Source of the DNA: an uncultured Bacteroidia bacterium
GTDB taxonomy: Bacteria; Bacteroidota; Bacteroidia; Bacteroidales; UBA932
NCBI GenBank assembly: GCA_902784965.1
Contig: CACZWU010000008.1
Span: 1-64,000 of the forward strand
DNA: 64,000 nt
Direction of reading: 5' to 3'
Shown here: in pieces, positions 6,852 to 14,578 of the stretch
How the letters are laid out: each line of letters opens with the position of its first letter
How positions within the stretch are numbered: position 1 is the first letter of the stretch
Notes under the pieces: model-generated
Database searches by the model: none
What the model was told of the DNA's origin: nothing
The model's input: only the letters and a program-made list of their open reading frames with translations
Translations under genes and position numbers: made by a program

Positions 6852-6872
6852 ATGCCCGGTCAAGCCGGGCAT
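6852..6872. repeat. REP-like palindrome
   Basis: ATGCCCGG and CCGGGCAT form an 8-bp stem with a 5-nt loop, followed by GACGG. The pattern is like short extragenic palindromes common in many genomes. It was seen once in this window. Confidence 0.4.
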
Positions 6873-6878
6873 GACGGG

Positions 6879-8075
6879 CTACACCCTGCCTGGATAGGTT
6901 TCGAGGGCCTTTTCAAGGCAGACGAGGGCGTGCTTCAGGTCTTCTTCCTTGAGGACGTAGGCCAGGCGGATCTGGTTCGTACCAAGGCCCTTCGTGGCAT
7001 AGAAGCCGGCCATCGGGGCTACCATCACGGTCTCGCCATTGTAGTTGAACTCCTCGAGGAGCCACTTCGCAAACTTCTCCGAATCGTCGACCGGCAGCTG
7101 CACGGCAGCGTAGAAAGCACCCATCGGACGCGGGGCGATGACACCCGGCATCTTCTGCAGGCCATCGATCAGCACGTCGCGACGGTGGATATATTCATCG
7201 CGGACGGCCTTGAAATAGGAAGCCGGGGCGTCGAGCGCGCCTTCGGCAGCGATCTGGCCGTAGGACGGCGAGCAGAGACGGGCCTGTGCATAGCGCATCA
7301 CGGCGTTCATCACTTCCTTGTTGCGCGAAACGAGGTAGCCGATGCGCGCACCGCAGAGGCTGTAGCGTTTCGACACCGAGTCGAGCAGGATGACATTCTG
7401 CTCCAGCCCGGGGATGTGCATGCAAGAGAAGTGCGGCTCGTCGGTGTAGCAGAACTCGCGGTACACCTCGTCGGCATAGATGAAGAGCTGGTGTTTCTTT
7501 GCGATCTTGCCCAGCTCCAGCAAGGCCTCCTTCTTGTAAAGGCAGCCCGTGGGGTTGCCCGGGTTGCAGATCACCACACCCTTGGTCTTCGGGGTGATTC
7601 GCTTCTCGACCTCGCTCATCGGCGGCAGGGCAAAGCCGTCTTCGATGTGCGTGGTAATGGGCACGAGCTTCACGTCGTTCTGCAGCGCGAAAGAATTGTA
7701 ATTGGTATAGAAAGGCTCGAAGACGATCACCTCATCGTCCGGGTTACACGTCACTGCAAGCGCAATCTGCAACGCTTCGCTGCCGCCATTGGTAATGTTG
7801 ATGTCGGCGGCCTCCACGTTGATGCCGATACCCTTGTAATAACGGGCCAGGCCTTCACGCAACGAATCGTTGCCACCGCTCTTGGCATAGGCCACGACCT
7901 TGAGCTGGTTGTTCTTCACCGCGTCGAGCGCTTCCTTCGGCGACTCGATGTCGGGCTGACCGATGTTCAGGTGATAAACTTTGATCCCGCGTTTCTTGGC
8001 AGCGTCCGCATAGGGGACGAGTTTCCGGATCGGAGAAGCAGGCATCGCCTGCGCCTTTTTCGATAGTGTGAGCAT
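6879..8075 (-). CDS. Class I/II pyridoxal-phosphate aminotransferase
   Basis: A 398-residue fold-type I aminotransferase. NPGNPTG is at 171-177, ADEVY at 201-205, and the Schiff-base lysine is Lys236 in SVSKRYS. A conserved Arg near the end (NQIRLAY) would bind the substrate carboxylate. It is close to the aspartate aminotransferase-type enzymes of Bacteroidales (AspC/AspB-like) but substrate choice among aspartate, aromatic or other amino acids cannot be read from sequence. The gene follows dacB after 15 nt on the same strand and ends in a terminator at 6757-6804. Confidence 0.85.
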   Translation of the reverse strand: MLTLSKKAQAMPASPIRKLVPYADAAKKRGIKVYHLNIGQPDIESPKEALDAVKNNQLKVVAYAKSGGNDSLREGLARYYKGIGINVEAADINITNGGSEALQIALAVTCNPDDEVIVFEPFYTNYNSFALQNDVKLVPITTHIEDGFALPPMSEVEKRITPKTKGVVICNPGNPTGCLYKKEALLELGKIAKKHQLFIYADEVYREFCYTDEPHFSCMHIPGLEQNVILLDSVSKRYSLCGARIGYLVSRNKEVMNAVMRYAQARLCSPSYGQIAAEGALDAPASYFKAVRDEYIHRRDVLIDGLQKMPGVIAPRPMGAFYAAVQLPVDDSEKFAKWLLEEFNYNGETVMVAPMAGFYATKGLGTNQIRLAYVLKEEDLKHALVCLEKALETYPGRV

Positions 8076-8090
8076 TATTGTAAGTGAGTT

Positions 8091-9584
8091 TTAAAGATTG
8101 GCACCGTATTTACCGAGTTCTTCCAGGAAGCCCTCGATCTTGGGCTGCACCTTGCTGGTGGGGCAGTCGTAATTGTTGACCAGGATGGCGAAGCGGATCA
8201 GCCCGTGCTTGGAATCCACATATCCGGCATAGCAGCGCACGCTGGAGAGCGAACCGCTCTTGGCATAGATGGTCTTCTTGATGTCCGGATCGGCCTTGCG
8301 GAGCACGTTCTCCAGCGTGCCGGGGCGACCGGGGCCCGGGAAACTCGAGAGATACTCCCGGAAATCGGGGCTGGTGGCCATCATCTCGTAGAAGCGGGTA
8401 AAGAAGCGGGGTGACACGTAATTCTGGCGCGATAGGCCGCTGCCGTCGTCCTGGGTATAACCGTAGGTCGACACGCCACGCTCCTTTAGATACTTCTTGA
8501 CGGCCTCAGTGGCCTGCCAGTAGGTAACGCCCAGGCAGGGTTCACCGGTGGACTGCTCGATCAGTTTGAGGCCCACCATTTTGAAGATGGTCTCGGCGAA
8601 AAAGTTGTTGCTGATGGTATTGGTCACCTTTACAATGCGGCGGAGCTCCGGCGAGTAGGTTTCAGCGATGTATTTCAGGTCAGCCTGTGCGGGAACGGCA
8701 AAGTCGTAAGAGAGCTGCTGCACGTCGCTCACGCCCTTGCAGCCGATGCCCCTTTCGCTCAGGAAGGCCGCGAATTCGGCGGCACAGGTGGCCGGGCCGT
8801 ATTTGTTGGACTGGGCCAGGGTACGCGGCTTCCTCTTCAGCCCGTAGCTCCCTTCGAATTTTCCGACATGGGAAATGCTGGAAGCGTAGTATTCGGTGTT
8901 GTCGCCTTCTCCCGCCTCCCCCGTCACGGCTTCGACGATGTAGGTCATGTTCGGGGCCTGGGGACCGAGCGCCGTCACCCGGATCGGGTCGCCGACCGCA
9001 TCACCGGGCGCCAGTTCGAAATAACTCAGGTTCTCGCAGAACGACAGGCCCGAAGTGCCACTGCCGTAATCGTAGCCAATGTTGCCGTACGACCAGCTGT
9101 CCGGGATGTTCTCCTCGTCGAAGATGCGGTCGTCCCCGACAATATGGCCGTTGATGCGGCGGATGCCGGCATCCTGCACGGCCTTGGCCCAGATGCCGAA
9201 GATCGAATCGACCGGGAAGGCGATGGTGTCGCGCGAACCCAGCGTAGGGTCGGCGCCGCCTACGATGTAGAGGTTGCCGTGCAGCACGCCTTTCTCGATA
9301 TGGCCGTCATACGCCACGCGCGTAGAGAAACGGAAACCGGGGCCCAGCACTTCGTAGCCGAGACCCGTGGTGATGGTCTTCATGGTAGAGGCCGTCAACA
9401 GGGGCATATCGGGGTTCCAGGCAGCGATCTGCCCGCCGTACTGGTCGACGGCCAGGATGCCGACCACGGCGTTGATAAAGAGCGAATCGGTCTTCATCTG
9501 CCGGTCGATATAATTCTGGACACGGTTCTGGCCGAAGAGGGTCAGCGGAATGAGCAGCAATCCTGCGATCAATGACTTTTTCAT
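8091..9584 (-). CDS. dacB: D-alanyl-D-alanine carboxypeptidase/endopeptidase (PBP4, S13 family)
   Basis: A 497-residue secreted protein with a signal peptide ending near FGQ (residue 19). It has the three penicillin-binding motifs: S66-TMK, SNN (in NTISNNFF) and KSG (in YAKSGSLSSVRC). The long insertion between the first two motifs is typical of family S13. It would trim and cut cross-links in peptidoglycan in the periplasm. The gene is divergent from a racemase-like lipoprotein gene that may also act on cell-wall D-amino acids. The -7 element at 9605-9612 serves it. Confidence 0.9.
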   Translation of the reverse strand: MKKSLIAGLLLIPLTLFGQNRVQNYIDRQMKTDSLFINAVVGILAVDQYGGQIAAWNPDMPLLTASTMKTITTGLGYEVLGPGFRFSTRVAYDGHIEKGVLHGNLYIVGGADPTLGSRDTIAFPVDSIFGIWAKAVQDAGIRRINGHIVGDDRIFDEENIPDSWSYGNIGYDYGSGTSGLSFCENLSYFELAPGDAVGDPIRVTALGPQAPNMTYIVEAVTGEAGEGDNTEYYASSISHVGKFEGSYGLKRKPRTLAQSNKYGPATCAAEFAAFLSERGIGCKGVSDVQQLSYDFAVPAQADLKYIAETYSPELRRIVKVTNTISNNFFAETIFKMVGLKLIEQSTGEPCLGVTYWQATEAVKKYLKERGVSTYGYTQDDGSGLSRQNYVSPRFFTRFYEMMATSPDFREYLSSFPGPGRPGTLENVLRKADPDIKKTIYAKSGSLSSVRCYAGYVDSKHGLIRFAILVNNYDCPTSKVQPKIEGFLEELGKYGANL

Positions 9585-9604
9585 ATCCGTTTCTTTATAT
9601 TCAG

Positions 9605-9612
9605 CAAAATTA
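9605..9612 (-). promoter_or_regulatory. -7 promoter element of dacB
   Basis: TAATTTTG on the minus strand, 20 nt before the dacB start. It is one base away from the divergent plus-strand element, so the two promoters must share or compete for polymerase. Confidence 0.5.
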
Positions 9613-9613
9613 G

Positions 9614-9621
9614 TAATTTTG
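9614..9621 (+). promoter_or_regulatory. -7 promoter element of the racemase-like operon
   Basis: TAATTTTG, 19 nt before the ATG at 9641. It is back to back with the dacB element. Confidence 0.5.
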
Positions 9622-9640
9622 CCAGATAAATAACAAAATT

Positions 9641-11143
9641 ATGCATTGCAGGTTTTCTCTTCCCGGCGTTCTGGTGGCGGCAGCCGTCCTGCTCGCACTG
9701 ACGGCGTCCTGCGGCAAAACGCAGATGCCCGTCAACAATCCGGCGATCATCAACAAGGCCCTCTACGACACCGCTTCCTGCTTCTACGTGGATTTCGACG
9801 CGTATCCCGAAGAGATGCGGAACCTTCCCATCGGCATCTTCGATTCCGGTACCGGCGGACTGACCGTCCTGGAGAAGCTGCTCAGTCTCGACCATTTCGA
9901 CAACATTACCGGTAAAGCGGGCCGTGACAGCATCCTCGATTTTGCCGGCGAGCATTTCGTCTACCTGGCCGACCAGGCCAACATGCCCTACGGCAACTAC
10001 GCTGCCGAAGGCAACACCGCCTATCTGCAGGAACTGGTCATCAAAGACGCGATCTTCCTGCTCGGCGACCGGTACTTCGCCAATGGCATCGAAGAAGAAC
10101 CTTCCGGCCGGAAGCCCCGCGCCAAGATCATCGTGGTGGCCTGCAACACCGCCACCGCCTACGGACTGCCCCTGATCCAGTCGCTGCTCGACCAATCGGG
10201 CACCGGTGTCAAGGTAATCGGCGTAATTGATGCCGGCGTGAACGCCACGCTCGACGAGCTGAACCTCCAGGGCGACGAAGCACCTTTCGCCATCGGCGTG
10301 CTGGCCACTCCGGGAACCATCGCCTCGGGCGTCTATGAGCGCACCATCCGGGATGCCCTCAAGGCCCGCGGCATCACCACCCGCATCGACATCGTCAGCG
10401 AAGGTGGCGACGGTTTCGCGGAGGCAGTGGATTCCGACCCCGACTATGTAAATCCCAACCTGTTCGCACCCAGCAGCAGCTACCGCGGCCCCGTCCTGGG
10501 CGACGGCGAGAACGACATCCATCCGGAGCTGCTCAAGGCCTACCACTTCGACTTTTCCGACAACCAGATCCTGGCCCGCCGCAATCCGGGCGGCAGTTAT
10601 GCTACCCTGCAACTCAACAGCGCTGCCAACTACGCCCGCTTCAACATCGTGTCGCTGCTGGAGCGCCACCGCCGAAGCGAAAAAGGAACGCCCATCCGCA
10701 GCATCATTCTGGGCTGCACCCACTATCCCTTCCAGCTGGAGACCCTCAAGGACATGCTCGCCTACCTGCGGGAATACCGTGAAGACGGCCGCTATCCCTA
10801 CCGCGACCTGATCGCCGACACCGTCACCTTCATCGATCCGGCCATCTACACCGCCATCGACTGTTACCAGACCCTTCGTGAAGACGGGAACCTGGCCTAC
10901 CGCATCACCCCTACCCAGACCGAGGCCTATATCTCGATCCCCAGCAACCTGTTGGAAGACGACTGCCTGACGCGGGACGGTCACCTCACCTATCAATACA
11001 AATACGCCCGCAAACCCGGCACGGAGGAGCAGACCACCAAACCGGTCCCTTTCTCCCACGACAACATCGACCCGAACAACCTGCAGCGAATCGAGGAACT
11101 CCTTCCCTATTCCTACGCGCTGATCGCCCCTACGCTCAAATAG
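9641..11143 (+). CDS. Aspartate/glutamate racemase family lipoprotein
   Basis: A 500-residue protein whose core is a glutamate racemase (MurI) fold. It has GIFDSGTGGLTVL (Asp68, Ser69), LADQANMPYGNY matching the second substrate loop, ACNTATA with the first catalytic Cys168, and LGCTHYPF with the second Cys359. Unlike MurI (about 270 residues, cytoplasmic), it starts with a lipoprotein signal (lipobox TASC, Cys24) and has large insertions plus a C-terminal extension of about 100 residues. Both catalytic cysteines are kept, so activity is plausible but outside the cytoplasm. It sits divergent to PBP4 and is the first gene of an operon with an exonuclease and two RNA-modifying enzymes. A substrate other than glutamate is possible. 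Confidence 0.8.
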   Translation: MHCRFSLPGVLVAAAVLLALTASCGKTQMPVNNPAIINKALYDTASCFYVDFDAYPEEMRNLPIGIFDSGTGGLTVLEKLLSLDHFDNITGKAGRDSILDFAGEHFVYLADQANMPYGNYAAEGNTAYLQELVIKDAIFLLGDRYFANGIEEEPSGRKPRAKIIVVACNTATAYGLPLIQSLLDQSGTGVKVIGVIDAGVNATLDELNLQGDEAPFAIGVLATPGTIASGVYERTIRDALKARGITTRIDIVSEGGDGFAEAVDSDPDYVNPNLFAPSSSYRGPVLGDGENDIHPELLKAYHFDFSDNQILARRNPGGSYATLQLNSAANYARFNIVSLLERHRRSEKGTPIRSIILGCTHYPFQLETLKDMLAYLREYREDGRYPYRDLIADTVTFIDPAIYTAIDCYQTLREDGNLAYRITPTQTEAYISIPSNLLEDDCLTRDGHLTYQYKYARKPGTEEQTTKPVPFSHDNIDPNNLQRIEELLPYSYALIAPTLK

Positions 11144-11148
11144 ACCTG

Positions 11149-11736
11149 ATGTTCCAAGAGACCATTACGCCCGAAGAGATCGAGCAACTCGAACTGGCCG
11201 CCTTCCCGGGCAAGACCTATGTCATCTCCCGCCCCGGCCGGGATCTGACCCACGCTATCAAACACCTGAAAACCCAGCGCTTCATCGGCTTCGACACCGA
11301 GACCAAACCCGTGTTCCAAGCCCATCAGCCACGACACCACACTGCGCTCCTGCAGTTGTCCAGCGAAACCGAGGCCTTCCTCTTCCGCCTGCACGAACTC
11401 GGCCTGCCACAGGAGATTGCCGACATCATGGCCGACCCCTACATCACCAAGATCGGCGCAGCCGTCCACGAAGACATCCACGGCCTCCAGCATTACTGCC
11501 CTTTTGAGCCGCACCGTTTCATGGACCTCCAATCGTTTGTCTCCGACTACGGGATCCAGGAGAAGAGTGTCCGCAAGATGGCCGCCATCATCCTGGGATG
11601 CAAGGTATCCAAGGCCCAGCAGTGCTCCAACTGGGAAGCCGATCCCCTGTCCGAAGCCCAGTGCCTCTACGCCGCCACGGACGCCTGGATCTGCGTCAAG
11701 ATGTACAAAGCTCTCCTCGCTTCACCCCGCCCATGA
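11149..11736 (+). CDS. 3'-5' exonuclease domain protein (RNase D/WRN type)
   Basis: A 195-residue protein consisting of a single DEDDy exonuclease domain. Exo I is FDTETKP (Asp49, Glu51), Exo II lies around HEDIHGL, and Exo III is YAATDAWICVKMY with Tyr and Asp. It lacks the HRDC domain of RNase D, as do many Bacteroidetes homologues. It would remove nucleotides from 3' ends of RNA or DNA. It starts 5 nt after the racemase gene and overlaps the following methyltransferase gene by 4 nt (ATGA), so it is within an operon. The family is clear; the natural substrate is not. Confidence 0.85.
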   Translation: MFQETITPEEIEQLELAAFPGKTYVISRPGRDLTHAIKHLKTQRFIGFDTETKPVFQAHQPRHHTALLQLSSETEAFLFRLHELGLPQEIADIMADPYITKIGAAVHEDIHGLQHYCPFEPHRFMDLQSFVSDYGIQEKSVRKMAAIILGCKVSKAQQCSNWEADPLSEAQCLYAATDAWICVKMYKALLASPRP

Positions 11737-12941
11737 CACGACTCTATCTGAAGAACGGACGCGAAGAATCGCTCCGGCGTTTCCATCCCTGGGTTTTCTC
11801 GGGAGCCATCGGAGGTATCGAAGGTCCCGACCCCGTCGAAGGGGACATCGTGGAGGTCTATTCCACACGCAAGGAGTTTCTAGGATGGGGCCACTTCCAG
11901 ATCGGTTCCATTGCCGTTCGCATGCTGAGTTTCGACCCGGATGAAGCGCCGGTAACGGATGCTTCCTTCTGGCAGGGACGTCTCCAGCGCTGTCTGGATG
12001 CCCGCAGGGCTTTCGGCCTGGCCGACGCGAAAACGACGAACTGTTACCGGCTCGTCCATGGGGAGGGCGACGGCCTGCCCGGCCTGATCGTCGACTGGTA
12101 CGACGGGGTCTGCGTGCTGCAGGCTCATTCCGCAGGCATGTTCCAGGCGCGCGCCGACATCGCCCGGGCGCTTCGCGGCATTTACGGCGACCGCTTGCTG
12201 GCCGTCTACGACAAAAGCGAAGGGACGGCGCCGTTCAAGGCAGGTCTTCCGCTGGGCGACGGTTACCTCTGGCAAGGCGGTCATTCTTCGGCCCTTTGCC
12301 CGCGAACGGTTCTGGAGAACGGGCACAAGTTCTTGGTAGACTGGGAAAACGGGCAGAAGACGGGCTTTTTCCTCGACCAGCGGGAAAATCGTGCGCTCGT
12401 AGAGCGTTATGCGCAGGGGCGGCGTGTCCTCAACCTGTTCTGCTATACCGGCGGCTTCAGCGTCTACGCGCTGGCCGGTGGTGCCGTGCAGGTCGATTCG
12501 GTCGACAGTTCAGCCCGTGCCGTCGACCTCGTACAGGAGAACATCAACCTGAACTTCGGGGCGGAGGCTCCGCACCGGGCACTTTGCTGCGATGCCATCG
12601 ATTTCATCAAAGAGGCGCCCAAAGATGCCTACGATCTGATGATCGTCGATCCGCCGGCTTTCGCCAAGCACCGGGGTGCACTGCCCAACGCCCTCCGGGC
12701 CTACCAGCGCCTGAATGCCGCGGCCATCAGCGCCATTGCACCGGGCGGCATCATCTTCACTTTCAGCTGCTCACAGGTCGTTGACCGCGAGACATTTGCA
12801 CTGACTATCTTCAGTGCAGCTGCTGATACAGGCCGCCGCGTCCGTATCATCGACCGTCTCAACCAGCCGGCCGATCACGCCGTCAATATCTTCCACCCGG
12901 AAGGCGCCTACCTCAAGGGGCTGGTCCTCTATGTTGAATAA
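11733..12941 (+). CDS. rlmI: 23S rRNA m5C methyltransferase-like protein (RlmI family)
   Basis: A 402-residue protein with an N-terminal PUA domain (residues 1-80), a middle domain ending in FLVDWENGQKTGFFLDQREN, and a Rossmann methyltransferase domain. VLNLFCYTGGFSVYA binds S-adenosylmethionine, and MIVDPPAFAK is the NPPY-like motif. FSCSQVV near the end holds a cysteine in the position used by cytosine-C5 enzymes of this family. It methylates 23S rRNA in relatives. The start at 11733 overlaps the exonuclease stop (ATGA) and is preferred over a longer frame with no conserved residues. Confidence 0.85.
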   Translation: MTRLYLKNGREESLRRFHPWVFSGAIGGIEGPDPVEGDIVEVYSTRKEFLGWGHFQIGSIAVRMLSFDPDEAPVTDASFWQGRLQRCLDARRAFGLADAKTTNCYRLVHGEGDGLPGLIVDWYDGVCVLQAHSAGMFQARADIARALRGIYGDRLLAVYDKSEGTAPFKAGLPLGDGYLWQGGHSSALCPRTVLENGHKFLVDWENGQKTGFFLDQRENRALVERYAQGRRVLNLFCYTGGFSVYALAGGAVQVDSVDSSARAVDLVQENINLNFGAEAPHRALCCDAIDFIKEAPKDAYDLMIVDPPAFAKHRGALPNALRAYQRLNAAAISAIAPGGIIFTFSCSQVVDRETFALTIFSAAADTGRRVRIIDRLNQPADHAVNIFHPEGAYLKGLVLYVE

Positions 12942-14454
12942 TCCTTTCTGCTACACGCCCGCCCCCTCGATCGTCGAAGCCGCCCGGGCCCTTTCGGCGC
13001 ACATCGACGCCACGTCCTCTTTGCGCACATTGTTTTCCGAAGGAAAAATGCTGGGCGTATTAGAGGTTGCTGCCCCGGATGCTGGGGAAAGGGCCATTTC
13101 CCAAGGCGCATTCAGAACCCTCGTGGCGTCGGGGGCGCCTGCCACGAGGAACACTGAATGCTCCACCAGGCCAACCCTTAGCCCTTCCCCCAGCATCACG
13201 GACACCGACATCACAGAAGCGAGCGCCCAGGCGGCGGGTGGTTTTCGGAGCCGCGAGCATTTTTCGCGAGCGGGACGAAAACCAGAGCCGCCCAGCGAGC
13301 GATCATCTATGTTTCTGTTTGCATTTTCCGGCTTGGCGGGCGGAAAAGCGTTTGTGGATGGATTCGTGCCGCCGATTTTCGATTGGAAGCCCGAAGATAT
13401 ACAGAGTTCATCGCCCGAAGAGTCCCGACGGCTGCAGGACTGGCTGTTTGACCAGTATGTCGTCGTCAACGGACGAGGCGAGCGACAATCAATCCGACAG
13501 ATCTTCGCCGACCGCGGCCTCGTGCCACCCGGCGGCACCGGCGACTGCGCCGCACCCAAACTGCTGCAATACGCCCTGACCCACGGCCTCCGGCCCCTGG
13601 CCATCGGCGAGTTCTGGTATGGCGCCTCCCCGGCTCGGGAAATCCGCCGCTCCGGCGCCTTCTATCCCGCCTGTACCGGCAAATGCGGCCCGCTGCTCGG
13701 CTATATGCTGCAAGGAGTCGAAGTCGAACCGAATCCCCTCGAGAGCGATGCCCACTGGAAACTGTCCGATCCATTGGTCCGCTATGAAGATGACACGCTC
13801 ATCGTGGCCGAAAAGCCCGCCGGAATGCTGGCCGTCCCCGGACGGCCCGTCGAAGGCGTCCCGCCGAGAAAGTCGCTCCAGGACTGGCTGGGCGAATATA
13901 CAGGCCGTCCCGTGTTGGCCTGCCACCGGCTCGATATGGACACCTCGGGCCTGATGGTCTTTGCCAAGACGCCCGAAGCACAGGCAACACTCCAGCAACA
14001 GTTTGAACATCGGGAAGTCTCCAAGGCCTACCTTGCCTGGGTCATGGCGGGTGACAAGCCCCTGCAGGTCGGAGACAAAGGCAAGATCGCGCTGCCCATC
14101 GCACCCGACTGGTACGACCGACCGCGGCAGCGGGTCGATCCCGAACAGGGCAAGCCGGCCGTCACCGACTATGAAGTGCTCGACATTCGCGCCGACGGAG
14201 CCGCTTTCGTCCGGCTCATCCCCTACACCGGCCGCACCCATCAGTTGCGCGTCCACTGCGCCCACCCGGCAGGACTGGGACGCCCTATCCTTGGCGACCG
14301 CCTGTACGGCGGAGCACAGGCCGACCGCCTGTTGCTCCATGCCGCCTACCTCAGTTTCCGACACCCCGCTGACAGTCGTCGGATGACCTTCCAATCGGAC
14401 TTCTCTCCCGTACTAAAAAAAGCAACGAGGCCGTCATCGGTCTCGTTGCTTTGA
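12931..14454 (+). CDS. RluA family pseudouridine synthase with in-frame palindromic insertion
   Basis: A 507-residue protein. The C-terminal part (about 285-490) is an RluA-type synthase: HRLDMDTSG with catalytic Asp335 and the RTHQLRVHCAH loop. The N-terminal half matches the extension seen in Bacteroidales relatives (EGKMLGVLEV, then FAFSGLAGG, FVPPIFDW, GTGDCAAPKLLQYA). Between residues 50 and about 126 the conserved text is interrupted by roughly 76 residues encoded by two palindromic elements (13078-13197 and 13219-13301). The insertion keeps the frame open. The ATG at 12931 overlaps the rlmI stop by 11 nt. The last 14 codons run through the terminator of the convergent tRNA-Cys gene. 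Function of the protein with the insertion is unproven. Confidence 0.8.
   Translation: MLNNPFCYTPAPSIVEAARALSAHIDATSSLRTLFSEGKMLGVLEVAAPDAGERAISQGAFRTLVASGAPATRNTECSTRPTLSPSPSITDTDITEASAQAAGGFRSREHFSRAGRKPEPPSERSSMFLFAFSGLAGGKAFVDGFVPPIFDWKPEDIQSSSPEESRRLQDWLFDQYVVVNGRGERQSIRQIFADRGLVPPGGTGDCAAPKLLQYALTHGLRPLAIGEFWYGASPAREIRRSGAFYPACTGKCGPLLGYMLQGVEVEPNPLESDAHWKLSDPLVRYEDDTLIVAEKPAGMLAVPGRPVEGVPPRKSLQDWLGEYTGRPVLACHRLDMDTSGLMVFAKTPEAQATLQQQFEHREVSKAYLAWVMAGDKPLQVGDKGKIALPIAPDWYDRPRQRVDPEQGKPAVTDYEVLDIRADGAAFVRLIPYTGRTHQLRVHCAHPAGLGRPILGDRLYGGAQADRLLLHAAYLSFRHPADSRRMTFQSDFSPVLKKATRPSSVSLL
13078..13197. repeat. Nested three-stem palindrome inside the pseudouridine synthase gene
   Basis: Three inverted repeats are nested. 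GATGCTGGGG (13078-13087) pairs with 13188-13197 and continues with AAGGG/CCCTT. GCATTCAG (13108-13115) pairs with 13154-13161. CCTCGTGGC (13119-13127) pairs with 13141-13149. It is translated as part of the host gene. No second copy was seen in the window. Confidence 0.7.
13219..13301 (+). repeat. Dispersed hairpin element, copy A (inside a gene)
   Basis: Contains GCGGGTGG, the loop block GAGCATTTTTCGCGAG and CCAGAGCCGCC. Inner stem GGTTTTCG (13240-13247) pairs perfectly with CGAAAACC (13276-13283), and CGCGA/TCGCG closes the loop. It is open in the reading frame of the host gene. Confidence 0.75.
14415..14450 (-). terminator. Rho-independent terminator of tRNA-Cys
   Basis: On the minus strand a 13-bp stem (14438-14450 with 14421-14433, one G-U pair, loop 4 nt) is followed by seven T. 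The same bases encode the C-terminal residues of the convergent pseudouridine synthase on the plus strand. Confidence 0.85.
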
Positions 14455-14524
14455 GGTACCTAGCGGAATTGAACCGCTCTACCTGGTTTTGCAGACCAGT
14501 GCCTAACCTCCCGGCCCAGGTACC
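14454..14524 (-). tRNA. tRNA-Cys(GCA)
   Basis: A full cloverleaf on the minus strand: acceptor GGTACCT/AGGTACC, anticodon stem CTGGT/ACCAG with loop TCTGCAAAA (anticodon GCA), and T-arm AGCGG-TTCAATT-CCGCT. The discriminator base is U, as expected for cysteine. The CCA end is not encoded. It overlaps the stop codon of the convergent gene by one base. Confidence 0.92.
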
Positions 14525-14578
14525 ATAGGGAATGCAAAGATAGAGATTCTTTTTGGATATCCAAAGTTTTTTTGTCAT

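Noticed and set aside
6852..6872. REP-like palindrome as a member of the dispersed hairpin family
   Set aside because: It is much shorter and has none of the conserved blocks.
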